This document shows positions 17,135 through 24,778 of a stretch of DNA of 64,000 bases, piece after piece. A program made the position numbers and the translations under genes. Source of the stretch: Cyanobium gracile PCC 6307. GTDB lineage: Bacteria > Cyanobacteriota > Cyanobacteriia > PCC-6307 > Cyanobiaceae. The stretch covers positions 248,001 through 312,000 of the forward strand of contig NC_019675.1 of NCBI RefSeq assembly GCF_000316515.1, written 5' to 3'. Every line of letters starts with the position of its first letter. The first letter of the stretch is position 1. The notes under the pieces were generated by a model that saw nothing but the letters and a program-made list of their open reading frames with translations, did not search any database and had not been told where the DNA came from.

Positions 17135-19867
17135 CTAGGTGGAGCTCACGTCGGCGCCCTTGAGGCACTGCTCCACCACTTCGCGGGTGTTGGTGGAGAG
17201 CCCGGCTGCCGCCAGCCCCTCCAGGGCTTCCCGCATCCGCTCCCGCCGCCCGGGGCCGTAGCTCTGCCAGCGGGTGAACACCTTGGCCATGCGTGAGGCC
17301 GTGATCGGGTTGCGCTGGTCCAGGGCGACGATCTGATCGGCCATGAAGCGGTAGCCGCTGCCATCGGCGCCATGGAACACCGGCGGATTGCCCGCCAGCC
17401 CCCCCAGCACCGCCCGCACCGCGTTGGGCGCCGCCGGATCGAAGCGGGGATGGTCGAGCAGCCGCTGCACCCGCTCCAGCCCATCGGCGAAGGGGGCGGA
17501 CGCCTCCAGGGCAAACCAGGAATCGAGGATCACCGGCTTCTCCTCCCAGCGGGCGTAGAAGGCGTCCACCGCCTCCTGGCGGGCAGGGATCGGATGGTCC
17601 TGAAGCGCCCGCAGGCCCGCCCGGGCCAGGGTCATCGAGGGGCCATCCACCGCCGCGCGGGCCGCCGCGATCGCCGCCGCATCACCCGCGGCCACCCGCC
17701 AGCTCCAGATCGAGCCGGTCAGCATCCGGTCGCCCACCCCCTCGGGCCACGCCAACGACCACTGGGCGCTGACCCGCTCCAGGGCCCGCTCCAGGGGCTC
17801 GGCCAGGGCCTCCCCGAAGCGGCGGCGCAGGGCCTGCAGGGCGGCGAACAGGGCCGGCGGATCGGGCTCCGGCGCGGCGTCCTCCAGTTCGGCCAGGCCC
17901 GGCAGGGCCAGCAAGACGCTGCGGCTGGCCTCCGAGAGGGAGGGATCGGCCAGGATCCGCTCGAAGGCGGCGATCAGGGCGTCCTCCAGCACCAGGTCCA
18001 CCCGGCCGGCGGCCCGCCGCAGCAGGGCGCGGCGCAGCAGCACCTGGCCCGCGTCCCAGCGGGCGAAGGGGTCGCTGTCGGCGGCCAGCAGATGCACCAG
18101 CTCGCTGGAGGGCCGCCCCAGTTCCACCTTCACCGGCGCCGAGAACTGGCGCAGCAGGGAGAGGGCCGGGGGCGGCGCCTGGGCCGGCAGCCCCTCGAAG
18201 CGGAAGACCTGTTCCTCCTTGTCGATCAGCAGCAGCCGCGTGCCCGCCCCCCAGCGGCGACCCAGCAGGGGGGCGGCGCCGTGGTCGGGGTCCTCAGCCA
18301 CCAGCCGCATCGGCAAGGGCTGGCCCGCCTGGCCCACCAGCCCGACGGCCAGGGGGATCACCAGGGGCTGCTTTTGGGGCTGGCCGGGGGTGGGCGGGGT
18401 GGCCTGGCGCACGAACAGCTCCAGGGTCCCCGCCGCCTTGTTCCAGCGACGCCGGATCCGCAGCATCGGCGTGCCCGCCTGGTGGTACCAGCGGCGGAAC
18501 TGCACGAAATCGAAGGGCGGCAGGCGGCAGTTGTCGTCCACCTCGCCGGCGGCGTCCTGCATCGCCTGGACGAAATCCTCGCAGGTGGCGGCCGTGCCGT
18601 CGTGGCGCTCCACGTACAGCGCCATGCCCCGCTGGAAGGTCTCCTCCCCCAGCAGGGTGTGCAGCACCCGGATCACCTCCGATCCCTTCTCGTAGATCGT
18701 GGTGGTATAGAAATTATCGATCGCCTGGTACTGATCCGGCTGCACCGGATGGGCCGTCGGCCCCGCATCCTCCCGGAACTGGGTGTTGCGCAGCATCGCC
18801 ACGTTCTCGATCCGGTTGAGCGCATGGCCATGCAGATCGGCCGAGAAGCTCTGGTCCCGGAAGACGGTGAGCCCCTCCTTCAGCGACAGCTGGAACCAGT
18901 CGCGGCAGGTGATGCGGTTGCCCGTCCAGTTATGGAAGTACTCGTGGGCGATCACGCTTTCGATCCGCTCCAGCTCGCCATCGGTGGCGGTGGCGGCGTC
19001 GGCGAGCACCAGCTTGGAGTTGAAGATGTTGAGGCTCTTGTTCTCCATCGCGCCCATGTTGAAGTGGCGCACCGCAACGATGTTGTACTCGTCGAGGTCG
19101 TAGGCCAGGCCATAGACGCGCTCGTCCCACTCCATCGCCCGCTTCAGGGAGGCCATGGCGTGGGCGGTGAAGGGGGCATCGCCCGGCTCCACGTGCAGGC
19201 GCAGCTGCACGGTGCGGCCCTCGGCGGTCATGAACGTGCCGCGCACCTCCTCCAGCCGGCCCGCCACCAGGGCGAACAGATAGGAGGGCTTGGGGAACGG
19301 GTCGTCCCAGACCGCGTAGTGGCGCGGGGCCCCGTCGGGCCCGCTCGGCAGGTCGCCGGCCTCGACGCCGTTGCCGTTGGAGAGCAGCACCGGGCAGCTG
19401 TCGCTGTCGGCCTCGATCCGCACCCGGAAGCGGCTGAGCAGGTCGGGACGATCCGGGTGATAGGTGATGCGCCGGAAGCCCTCCGCCTCGCACTGGGTGG
19501 TGACCATCCCACCGCTGACGTAAAGCCCCTCGAGGCTGGTGTTGGCCCGTGGGTCGAGCCACACCGTGCTGGTGAGCATGAACGGCCGCCGGGGCGGCTG
19601 CAGCACCAGCAGCCGGTCGGCCTCGATCAGGAAGGCCCCGGCGTCCAGGGGCACGCCATCGATCCCCAGGGCCCGCAGCTCCAGGTCCACCCCCCGCAGC
19701 TCCAGCGGCTCCAGCGCCGCGTCGGCCCCCTCCGGCGCGCCGGGCCTGGGGTGGAACGTCAGCCGCGCCTCCACCAGCGCATGGTCGGCGAACAGGCGCA
19801 CCGTCAGGTCGGTGCGCTCCAGCAGGTAGGGCGCTGGACGGTAGTCGGCGAGGTGGACGACGGCCAT
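17135..19867 (-). CDS. pepN: Aminopeptidase N (M1 family)
   Basis: 910 aa zinc aminopeptidase that removes N-terminal residues from peptides in the cytoplasm. The exopeptidase motif GAMENKSLNIF lies near residue 270. The zinc site HEYFHNWTGNR (HExxH, with the third ligand Glu in LKEGLTVFRDQ) lies near 305. The length and the C-terminal helical region fit the bacterial PepN subfamily (~870-910 aa). ATG 19867 gives the expected start (MAVVHLADYRPAPYLLERTD). Strongly GC-rich like the core genes; monocistronic in this window. Confidence 0.95.
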   Translation of the reverse strand: MAVVHLADYRPAPYLLERTDLTVRLFADHALVEARLTFHPRPGAPEGADAALEPLELRGVDLELRALGIDGVPLDAGAFLIEADRLLVLQPPRRPFMLTSTVWLDPRANTSLEGLYVSGGMVTTQCEAEGFRRITYHPDRPDLLSRFRVRIEADSDSCPVLLSNGNGVEAGDLPSGPDGAPRHYAVWDDPFPKPSYLFALVAGRLEEVRGTFMTAEGRTVQLRLHVEPGDAPFTAHAMASLKRAMEWDERVYGLAYDLDEYNIVAVRHFNMGAMENKSLNIFNSKLVLADAATATDGELERIESVIAHEYFHNWTGNRITCRDWFQLSLKEGLTVFRDQSFSADLHGHALNRIENVAMLRNTQFREDAGPTAHPVQPDQYQAIDNFYTTTIYEKGSEVIRVLHTLLGEETFQRGMALYVERHDGTAATCEDFVQAMQDAAGEVDDNCRLPPFDFVQFRRWYHQAGTPMLRIRRRWNKAAGTLELFVRQATPPTPGQPQKQPLVIPLAVGLVGQAGQPLPMRLVAEDPDHGAAPLLGRRWGAGTRLLLIDKEEQVFRFEGLPAQAPPPALSLLRQFSAPVKVELGRPSSELVHLLAADSDPFARWDAGQVLLRRALLRRAAGRVDLVLEDALIAAFERILADPSLSEASRSVLLALPGLAELEDAAPEPDPPALFAALQALRRRFGEALAEPLERALERVSAQWSLAWPEGVGDRMLTGSIWSWRVAAGDAAAIAAARAAVDGPSMTLARAGLRALQDHPIPARQEAVDAFYARWEEKPVILDSWFALEASAPFADGLERVQRLLDHPRFDPAAPNAVRAVLGGLAGNPPVFHGADGSGYRFMADQIVALDQRNPITASRMAKVFTRWQSYGPGRRERMREALEGLAAAGLSTNTREVVEQCLKGADVSST

Positions 19868-20098
19868 CGGAGTGTTGGCGAGGGGGAGGGGGTCGAGGTG
19901 GAGGGCCTCAAGACGTGCGTGGCGGCGCCCGCCCTGCCCGCTTGATGGATGCGAGGCGATTCATCATGCCGTCCGAGCGCATTCCAACGGGGCTGGTTGT
20001 CCCAGTGGGGAGCACGGCGGAGTTGCTTACCGTGCTGCGCAGCGTCGGGATGGCCCCTCAGCGGTTTCCCCTGCCCACCATCGACGCCACAGGACGCG

Positions 20099-20151
20099 GA
20101 TCCCTTTGCTTCGGCTGCGCAGCCGAAACAAGCACCCGAAGTGAAGGGATC
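20099..20151. terminator. Long stem-loop at the 3' end of the exported protease gene
   Basis: Outer arms GATCCCTT (20099-20106) and AAGGGATC (20144-20151) enclose a perfect 18-bp palindrome TTCGGCTGCGCAGCCGAA (20110-20127). The structure begins at the stop codon of the minus-strand protease gene (TGA at 20152-20150). There is no clear U-tract, so it may be a processing or stability structure or a weak terminator before pepN. Confidence 0.4.
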
Positions 20152-21004
20152 AACGCGCTGGCTGCTGGGCGGGGCTCCTGGATCCGCAGGGGAGGCTCGC
20201 CAACCCCTTCTGTTCGTTCGGCGTGGGAATCGCCGCCACCTTCAGGGCCTTGCGAACGTTGGACACCGAGAGGCCCAACGACACCAACTCCAGTTTCCGG
20301 TTCAACAGGACGCCAACCGGCTGACCTGTTTCATCAAGAAGCGCCCCCGGCCATAGGGGGTCGGCGTGGGTTCCATTGATGCCGATCAGGCGATCGTCGA
20401 GAAATACCCCTCCGCCGCTCATCCCTTTCCGCACGGCGGCCGTTGAGGTGAGATCAAAGCCTCCCTGCAGTGGTTTGGCGAGCAGGGGCAACAGCAGACC
20501 GCTGGCTTCGGTGTACTGCGGTGCCGTCAGACTGGCTTGGCTGGGAGTGGGAAAGCCGCTGGCTGTGACCAGTGGAAACTCCGCAAGCGAAGGCGGTGGA
20601 CCGTCAATGTTAGCGACGACGGGTGTCTTCCGTTTCTCAGCGGAGTTGAGAGAATCAGGCTGCCACACCAAGGCCAGATCCACTGACTTGGTCTGTTGAT
20701 TTTTGCCCGTGGGGCGCAGGACGTGCGCAGCCGTTGCTCTGGCGTCGAATCTGCTGACACACACACGCTGGAGGCCCTCCACCACGTGCTGGCTCGTGGC
20801 AACAAGATAGCCTCCATTCCTGTAACCAACCACCACCCCAGAGCCGAGTGGATCGCCATCAACAGTTGTCAGAAGGGCCGTAACGTGGCGCCGATGGATT
20901 TCATTGACGACGGATTCATCGGCCCAACTGGGTGGAAGCACAAAGCATGACAACAGGGCGAATCCACAACGAGCAAAGTGACACTTAGAAGAGACGATTC
21001 GCAT
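20150..21004 (-). CDS. Exported trypsin-like serine protease
   Basis: 284 aa from ATG 21004, chosen because it directly precedes a signal peptide (CGFALLSCFVLPPSWADES). Trypsin-like fold with a complete putative triad: His in LVATSQHVVEG, Asp in SVDLALVWQ, Ser in VRKGMSGGGVF. The start overlaps the end of the COP23 gene by 20 bp, so the two are probably co-translated. A periplasmic or envelope location is expected. No PDZ domain, so it is not a DegP/HtrA. The substrate is unknown. Confidence 0.8.
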   Translation of the reverse strand: MRIVSSKCHFARCGFALLSCFVLPPSWADESVVNEIHRRHVTALLTTVDGDPLGSGVVVGYRNGGYLVATSQHVVEGLQRVCVSRFDARATAAHVLRPTGKNQQTKSVDLALVWQPDSLNSAEKRKTPVVANIDGPPPSLAEFPLVTASGFPTPSQASLTAPQYTEASGLLLPLLAKPLQGGFDLTSTAAVRKGMSGGGVFLDDRLIGINGTHADPLWPGALLDETGQPVGVLLNRKLELVSLGLSVSNVRKALKVAAIPTPNEQKGLASLPCGSRSPAQQPAR

Positions 21005-21548
21005 CCGCTCCCGTTGGCTCAACAGCCGGGACAGCAGGAGTGGTGACAGGCGATGGATCAAGAAGCTCATTGATACTAAGGTAAGTGCGCCCATTCGATT
21101 CAACCAAAGGAGCCCTGGCCTTTACACGCACATCCAATAGATTCTGCAGGGTGGCCGAAGCGCTTTGCCCAGGCTTTAAAGTGTAAAGTAGGCGATCGCA
21201 ACCTCCGCCCATGCTTGTAGTCGTGCAGATCACAGGCATATCATTAATTCTGCCAGTTGTTAGGTACTTAAGCCTGCCTTCACGATTATAGATGTCAAAG
21301 CGAGTGGATACATCCTGGCAGCGACGCGCTGCCGTCCATCCAGCGTTATCAAATGCGCGGCTCGTCCAGCGAATCACGGGAACCGAACGACCATCCGCCG
21401 TGGCAGCGACGGTTGTGGGCACTCCCCCGATGGTGGAGCAGAGGAAGCTTCTGGCGCGGGCTTCCGCTGGATGGGGGACGACAACAGAGGCTGCCCCGGC
21501 CACCAGGGCCGAGAGCATGAGCGCAAGCCGGCTGGAACTCGCAGGCAT
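20985..21548 (-). CDS. COP23-family exported protein
   Basis: 187 aa. Signal peptide (LALMLSALVAGAASVVVPHPAEARA) followed by the COP23 domain: FLCSTIGGVPTTVAA, VPVIRWTSRAFDNAGWT, RRCQDVSTRFDIYN, LKYLTTGRINDMPVIC and YTLKPGQSASATLQNLLDVR. The conserved cysteines are present. The family is named after a circadian oscillating membrane protein of cyanobacteria; its function is unknown. Here it is the first gene of a pair with a trypsin-like protease. Confidence 0.85.
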   Translation of the reverse strand: MPASSSRLALMLSALVAGAASVVVPHPAEARARSFLCSTIGGVPTTVAATADGRSVPVIRWTSRAFDNAGWTAARRCQDVSTRFDIYNREGRLKYLTTGRINDMPVICTTTSMGGGCDRLLYTLKPGQSASATLQNLLDVRVKARAPLVESNGRTYLSINELLDPSPVTTPAVPAVEPTGADANRLF

Positions 21549-21585
21549 GGAATAGATTGCAAATGATTCTCAATAGTCTAGCGCG

Positions 21586-21612
21586 ATTCTATCTGCTATT
21601 GGAGCAGGTCAA
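21586..21612 (-). promoter_or_regulatory. Weak promoter candidate for the COP23-protease pair
   Basis: On the minus strand TTGACC (21612-21607) and TAGAAT (21591-21586) are separated by 15 bp, about 40 bp upstream of the COP23 start. The spacing is shorter than ideal, so this is only a candidate. Confidence 0.25.
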
Positions 21613-21796
21613 CAAATCTGAACATCGGGCGATGTCGCGAAGGTTCAGCGGAGGAGCCTGCTCGACGTGGACTGCGTCGTTTGGATCGCCATGGCGACAA
21701 AGAGAGGCTATCAACTCAAGTCATGGGTTGACTCGAATACCGGTTGAATCATGCCAACGCCCTTCACGTCCATAGAGAATCGACTTGGCTAAGGGC

Positions 21797-22564
21797 CTAT
21801 TCCGCGTCACATGTTGACGTTAACTTGGCTAGCTCCTTCAGCTCTTTCCCGGCGATATGGTGGCGGCCAGGCTTCCAGGCGGGTAGATCAATGGTGATCG
21901 ACTGACCTTGATTCGCTGCCTTCACCAGCTCTTTGGCGGAGAAGTAGTGGATATCCGTAATGAAACCTTCATCCGCTGTGGTCTGATTCCCAATGTAATC
22001 GCGCTTTCTGGGGAAGTACTTGTAATTCGTCCCATGGGGCCCTGTCAACTGGTCTTTGTTCAGGGGTGGTTCGACCGTAACGCCGTTCACAGCAATCTGC
22101 AGGATGTTGGCTGCCTGAGACGTGTGGCGTACCCGTCCAGTTTCCACCGTGCTTCCAGTGAGGAAACTTCCTTGAAACCTCTCCGCTTTCTCCGCCCAGC
22201 CAATGCCCCTCACGCCGATGGTGCACTCTCCTTTCTTCTGGATCACATAGACATAACTGGCATCGATATCAGATGTGCCCATGGGACAAAAGAATAGGCA
22301 AAGACGTCGATGAGTATCCGAGCCGACCTCGCCAATGATCCCAACTTTGGGGTGGCCTAAGACGGAGCGTTTCGTGACGAAGACCGTACCCACTGGGGCA
22401 CCGTCAAAGCTGTCAACCAAGGGAACGACCCGATTAAAGATGAGCCTACCTGGATTAAGGATATCTTCGTCGCTCAGTTGATTACGACTGGCAACTGCTG
22501 GTTGCGGCGACAGGCCAAGATTCATGATGCCGATAGCCATCAGAATCAAGCGGAACGGCTTCAT
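21797..22564 (-). CDS. Exported protein, unknown function
   Basis: 255 aa from ATG 22564, chosen because a signal peptide (LILMAIGIMNLGLSPQPAVASRN) follows directly. The mature part has a CLFFCPMG segment, ECTIGVRGIGWAEKAE, and a Lys/His-rich C-terminus. No known domain recognised. It sits on the same strand within a run of exported proteins (COP23, two proteases, another unknown), suggesting a periplasmic role. Confidence 0.65.
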   Translation of the reverse strand: MKPFRLILMAIGIMNLGLSPQPAVASRNQLSDEDILNPGRLIFNRVVPLVDSFDGAPVGTVFVTKRSVLGHPKVGIIGEVGSDTHRRLCLFFCPMGTSDIDASYVYVIQKKGECTIGVRGIGWAEKAERFQGSFLTGSTVETGRVRHTSQAANILQIAVNGVTVEPPLNKDQLTGPHGTNYKYFPRKRDYIGNQTTADEGFITDIHYFSAKELVKAANQGQSITIDLPAWKPGRHHIAGKELKELAKLTSTCDAE

Positions 22565-22621
22565 GGGTGTGACAGGCGTGAACAGAATGGAATCAACATC
22601 TAAAACCAAGCAAGATAGGGT

Positions 22622-23428
22622 TTAGGAGCATCCGGCTAAGATGGTATTTAACGACGACTCCTCTCGCCTTCCAAGCTGAATGTCAAGAAAGTCTGATCCT
22701 GAACCGGAACCACGTGTGATACGCATTTTAGCGGGATTTGGCCTGAGGTTTTCAGGCTTGACCGTCAGAGGGCTTTCCAGCTCAAGCCAGTGCAATCCGC
22801 TGATGGAAGGGCCTGTTCTTCTGTAGCGTTGGTCTGTCGTAGCGGAACGAATCAACAGGGAACTGGGCTGCGCCATGATCGCGGCATTGGTAACCGGAGT
22901 GAATGTGATCCGACGAGCCACCCCTGGAATCTCAAGCTTCTGGATCCACTTGCTTGGGTTATTGCGTAGACTATTCTCCCTCAGCTGAACACCAAGCAGT
23001 GCTGAGTTTACAAGTGCGTAGCATTTGTTGGTCGCCGTGTTGCGAAGAATTTGGGCATAGGCCGCAAATGTGTCGCACTGTCCAAGCAGAGATATGGCAT
23101 CATTGTCGCCAGTAAAGCAATTGTTGCGCTCTGAGTATTTAAAGATTGCCGACTGATATTCCTGGCTGTTGTCGTCGGTGCGAGTCTGAACCTGCCCAAC
23201 ATTCAGTGCAAAGATGTTGCACTGGGCAAAGATTGATGAGGCAGGTAAGCCTGAGCACTCGGCGACGATGTCTCGCGAGAAGGTGCATGTGGGCTTGCTG
23301 TTGGTTTGTACGGCGGGGGGCGTACAAATGAATTCTTCCGCCTTGGCCAAGGAAGTAAGGCCGAGCTCACTGCAGAGCAGCACGCTGGCCAAAGGTTTGA
23401 GGAAGGAGGTGCGTTGCGTCTGAGTCAT
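22622..23428 (-). CDS. Exported cysteine-containing protein, unknown function
   Basis: 268 aa with a signal peptide (FLKPLASVLLCSELGLTSLAKAEEF). At least eight cysteines lie in the mature part, several in the first 100 residues (FICTPP, PTCTFSRDIVAEC, FAQCNIF, NNCFTGD), fitting a disulfide-bonded periplasmic protein. It ends in LAGCS. No family recognised. It lies 39 bp downstream of the second trypsin-like protease and on the same strand, so it is probably in its operon. Confidence 0.65.
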   Translation of the reverse strand: MTQTQRTSFLKPLASVLLCSELGLTSLAKAEEFICTPPAVQTNSKPTCTFSRDIVAECSGLPASSIFAQCNIFALNVGQVQTRTDDNSQEYQSAIFKYSERNNCFTGDNDAISLLGQCDTFAAYAQILRNTATNKCYALVNSALLGVQLRENSLRNNPSKWIQKLEIPGVARRITFTPVTNAAIMAQPSSLLIRSATTDQRYRRTGPSISGLHWLELESPLTVKPENLRPNPAKMRITRGSGSGSDFLDIQLGRREESSLNTILAGCS

Positions 23429-23467
23429 GATCTGAAAACTGAAGCGTCTGATGGCATGGCAGTGGCG

Positions 23468-24229
23468 TCAGCAGACACCGACCAGGCAGACGGCACGATC
23501 TGACCTGGGCATCGTAAATCCATGACGCCGAAGGAAGCGGTGCAGCAATGGTGCCGAAACACCTCTTCCGCCAACTCTCAAGCGCTCTCGAGAATCCACA
23601 TCCTGGCTGTCTCCGACGGTGTCAGACATTCCGTGGACAGCGATCAGTTCTCCACTGCTTTCACCGATCACAGGGCCCCCACTGTAACCAGGACGTGTTG
23701 GGGCATCATAGCTAAGATCATACCCATGATTGTCATTGTACTGGCTAATCCTGCCCGTGGCTGTAGCCGGAGCTACCCTCTGTCCAACACCGTGTTCCTG
23801 ATCAAGGGGATATCCTTTGATATGAACTCTGGTTGAAACAGTGATCGCGCTGGCTCTGGCGAACGGAATCGATAGGCTGTTGGTGCAGGTGGCAGCAGGG
23901 GTGAAGGCAAGGTCCAGTGCTTCATCGACGGTGAAGGCCGACCTTGACAGGCTGAACTTCTGGCCGAGCGGCGTATGGACGAATAGTGGTTCGCTAGCTG
24001 TATTGCCTTTGATCACATGAAAGGCCGTGACGATGACACAGCGCCCGTTGCTGTCTGGACCGATCACGAAGCCACTGCCATGATCGCCTGCGGTGTTGAT
24101 TTTTAGGATCCGTTGATCCAGTTGCTGCTTTGGAGTGGCCTTTGCATCGGAATCGGGCACGGCGAAGACCATCACCGCCAGGTTTAGTGTTGACAGAAGC
24201 GTGAAGATTCTCCGAGTGGACAATGTCAT
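23468..24229 (-). CDS. Exported trypsin-like serine protease (second)
   Basis: 253 aa. Signal peptide (FTLLSTLNLAVMVFAVPDSDAKA), then a compact trypsin-like domain with His in VIVTAFHVIKG, Asp in DEALDLAFTP and Ser in TRPGYSGGPVIGE: a full catalytic triad. It resembles stand-alone cyanobacterial trypsin-like peptidases rather than HtrA, as no PDZ domain follows. It is clearly diverged from the protease at 20150-21004. The C-terminal RHGFTMPRSDRAVCLVGVC adds two cysteines. Confidence 0.8.
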   Translation of the reverse strand: MTLSTRRIFTLLSTLNLAVMVFAVPDSDAKATPKQQLDQRILKINTAGDHGSGFVIGPDSNGRCVIVTAFHVIKGNTASEPLFVHTPLGQKFSLSRSAFTVDEALDLAFTPAATCTNSLSIPFARASAITVSTRVHIKGYPLDQEHGVGQRVAPATATGRISQYNDNHGYDLSYDAPTRPGYSGGPVIGESSGELIAVHGMSDTVGDSQDVDSRERLRVGGRGVSAPLLHRFLRRHGFTMPRSDRAVCLVGVC

Positions 24230-24778
24230 CTGAGGGAGCAGTCGTCGAAAAGTTGTGGTAATCGGTATTCATCTAAGTTGATGATTCTCAGATGTCCTCA
24301 GCCGCCTTAACAGGGCTCACGGCTCTTGTGATGCTGATGGGGGACCCAGAGGTGGTCAATGGATGACGGCCTATAAACCATCAGAGCAATGGTAATCCGG
24401 ATGGAGGGTCCTGCTTCACATTGGGTCGCACATCGATGGATGTCTGGTCACCTTCCTTTGAGACGGCACCGTAATGAATGGCTGCCGTCGTCCAGGCTCA
24501 GATGCACGTAAGTCGTCATGTCGTCGACCAGTTGATGCTCCTCCCAACCAACCCGACACGCGGATGGAGCACTCTGGCTTCTGCGGTGTTGGCTCTTCAG
24601 GCTATCGCAGGCAGACGTTTGATGCCTGTTGCCGCCGCCCCGTAGGGCCCTGATGGCTGTGACGTTCGACAGCTGATGGCGGGGCGATGCCTTTGGCGGC
24701 TTTCCACCAGGGCGAGATGGCCGAACGACGATGGCGATGGGCTTGGTTCGGCATGCCACTCACTGACTTCACGATAAA
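24230..24778. other. Divergent intergenic region, no gene seen
   Basis: About 550 bp between the minus-strand protease and the plus-strand FHA-ABC gene. Open frames on the minus strand (24448-24759, 24602-25045) have no family signature and partly run into the FHA gene. It must hold promoters for both directions; I see no clear consensus boxes. Confidence 0.45.

Noticed and set aside
17372-19945. 857-aa open frame on the plus strand
   Set aside because: Antisense shadow of pepN, Gly/Gln/His-rich without any family motif.
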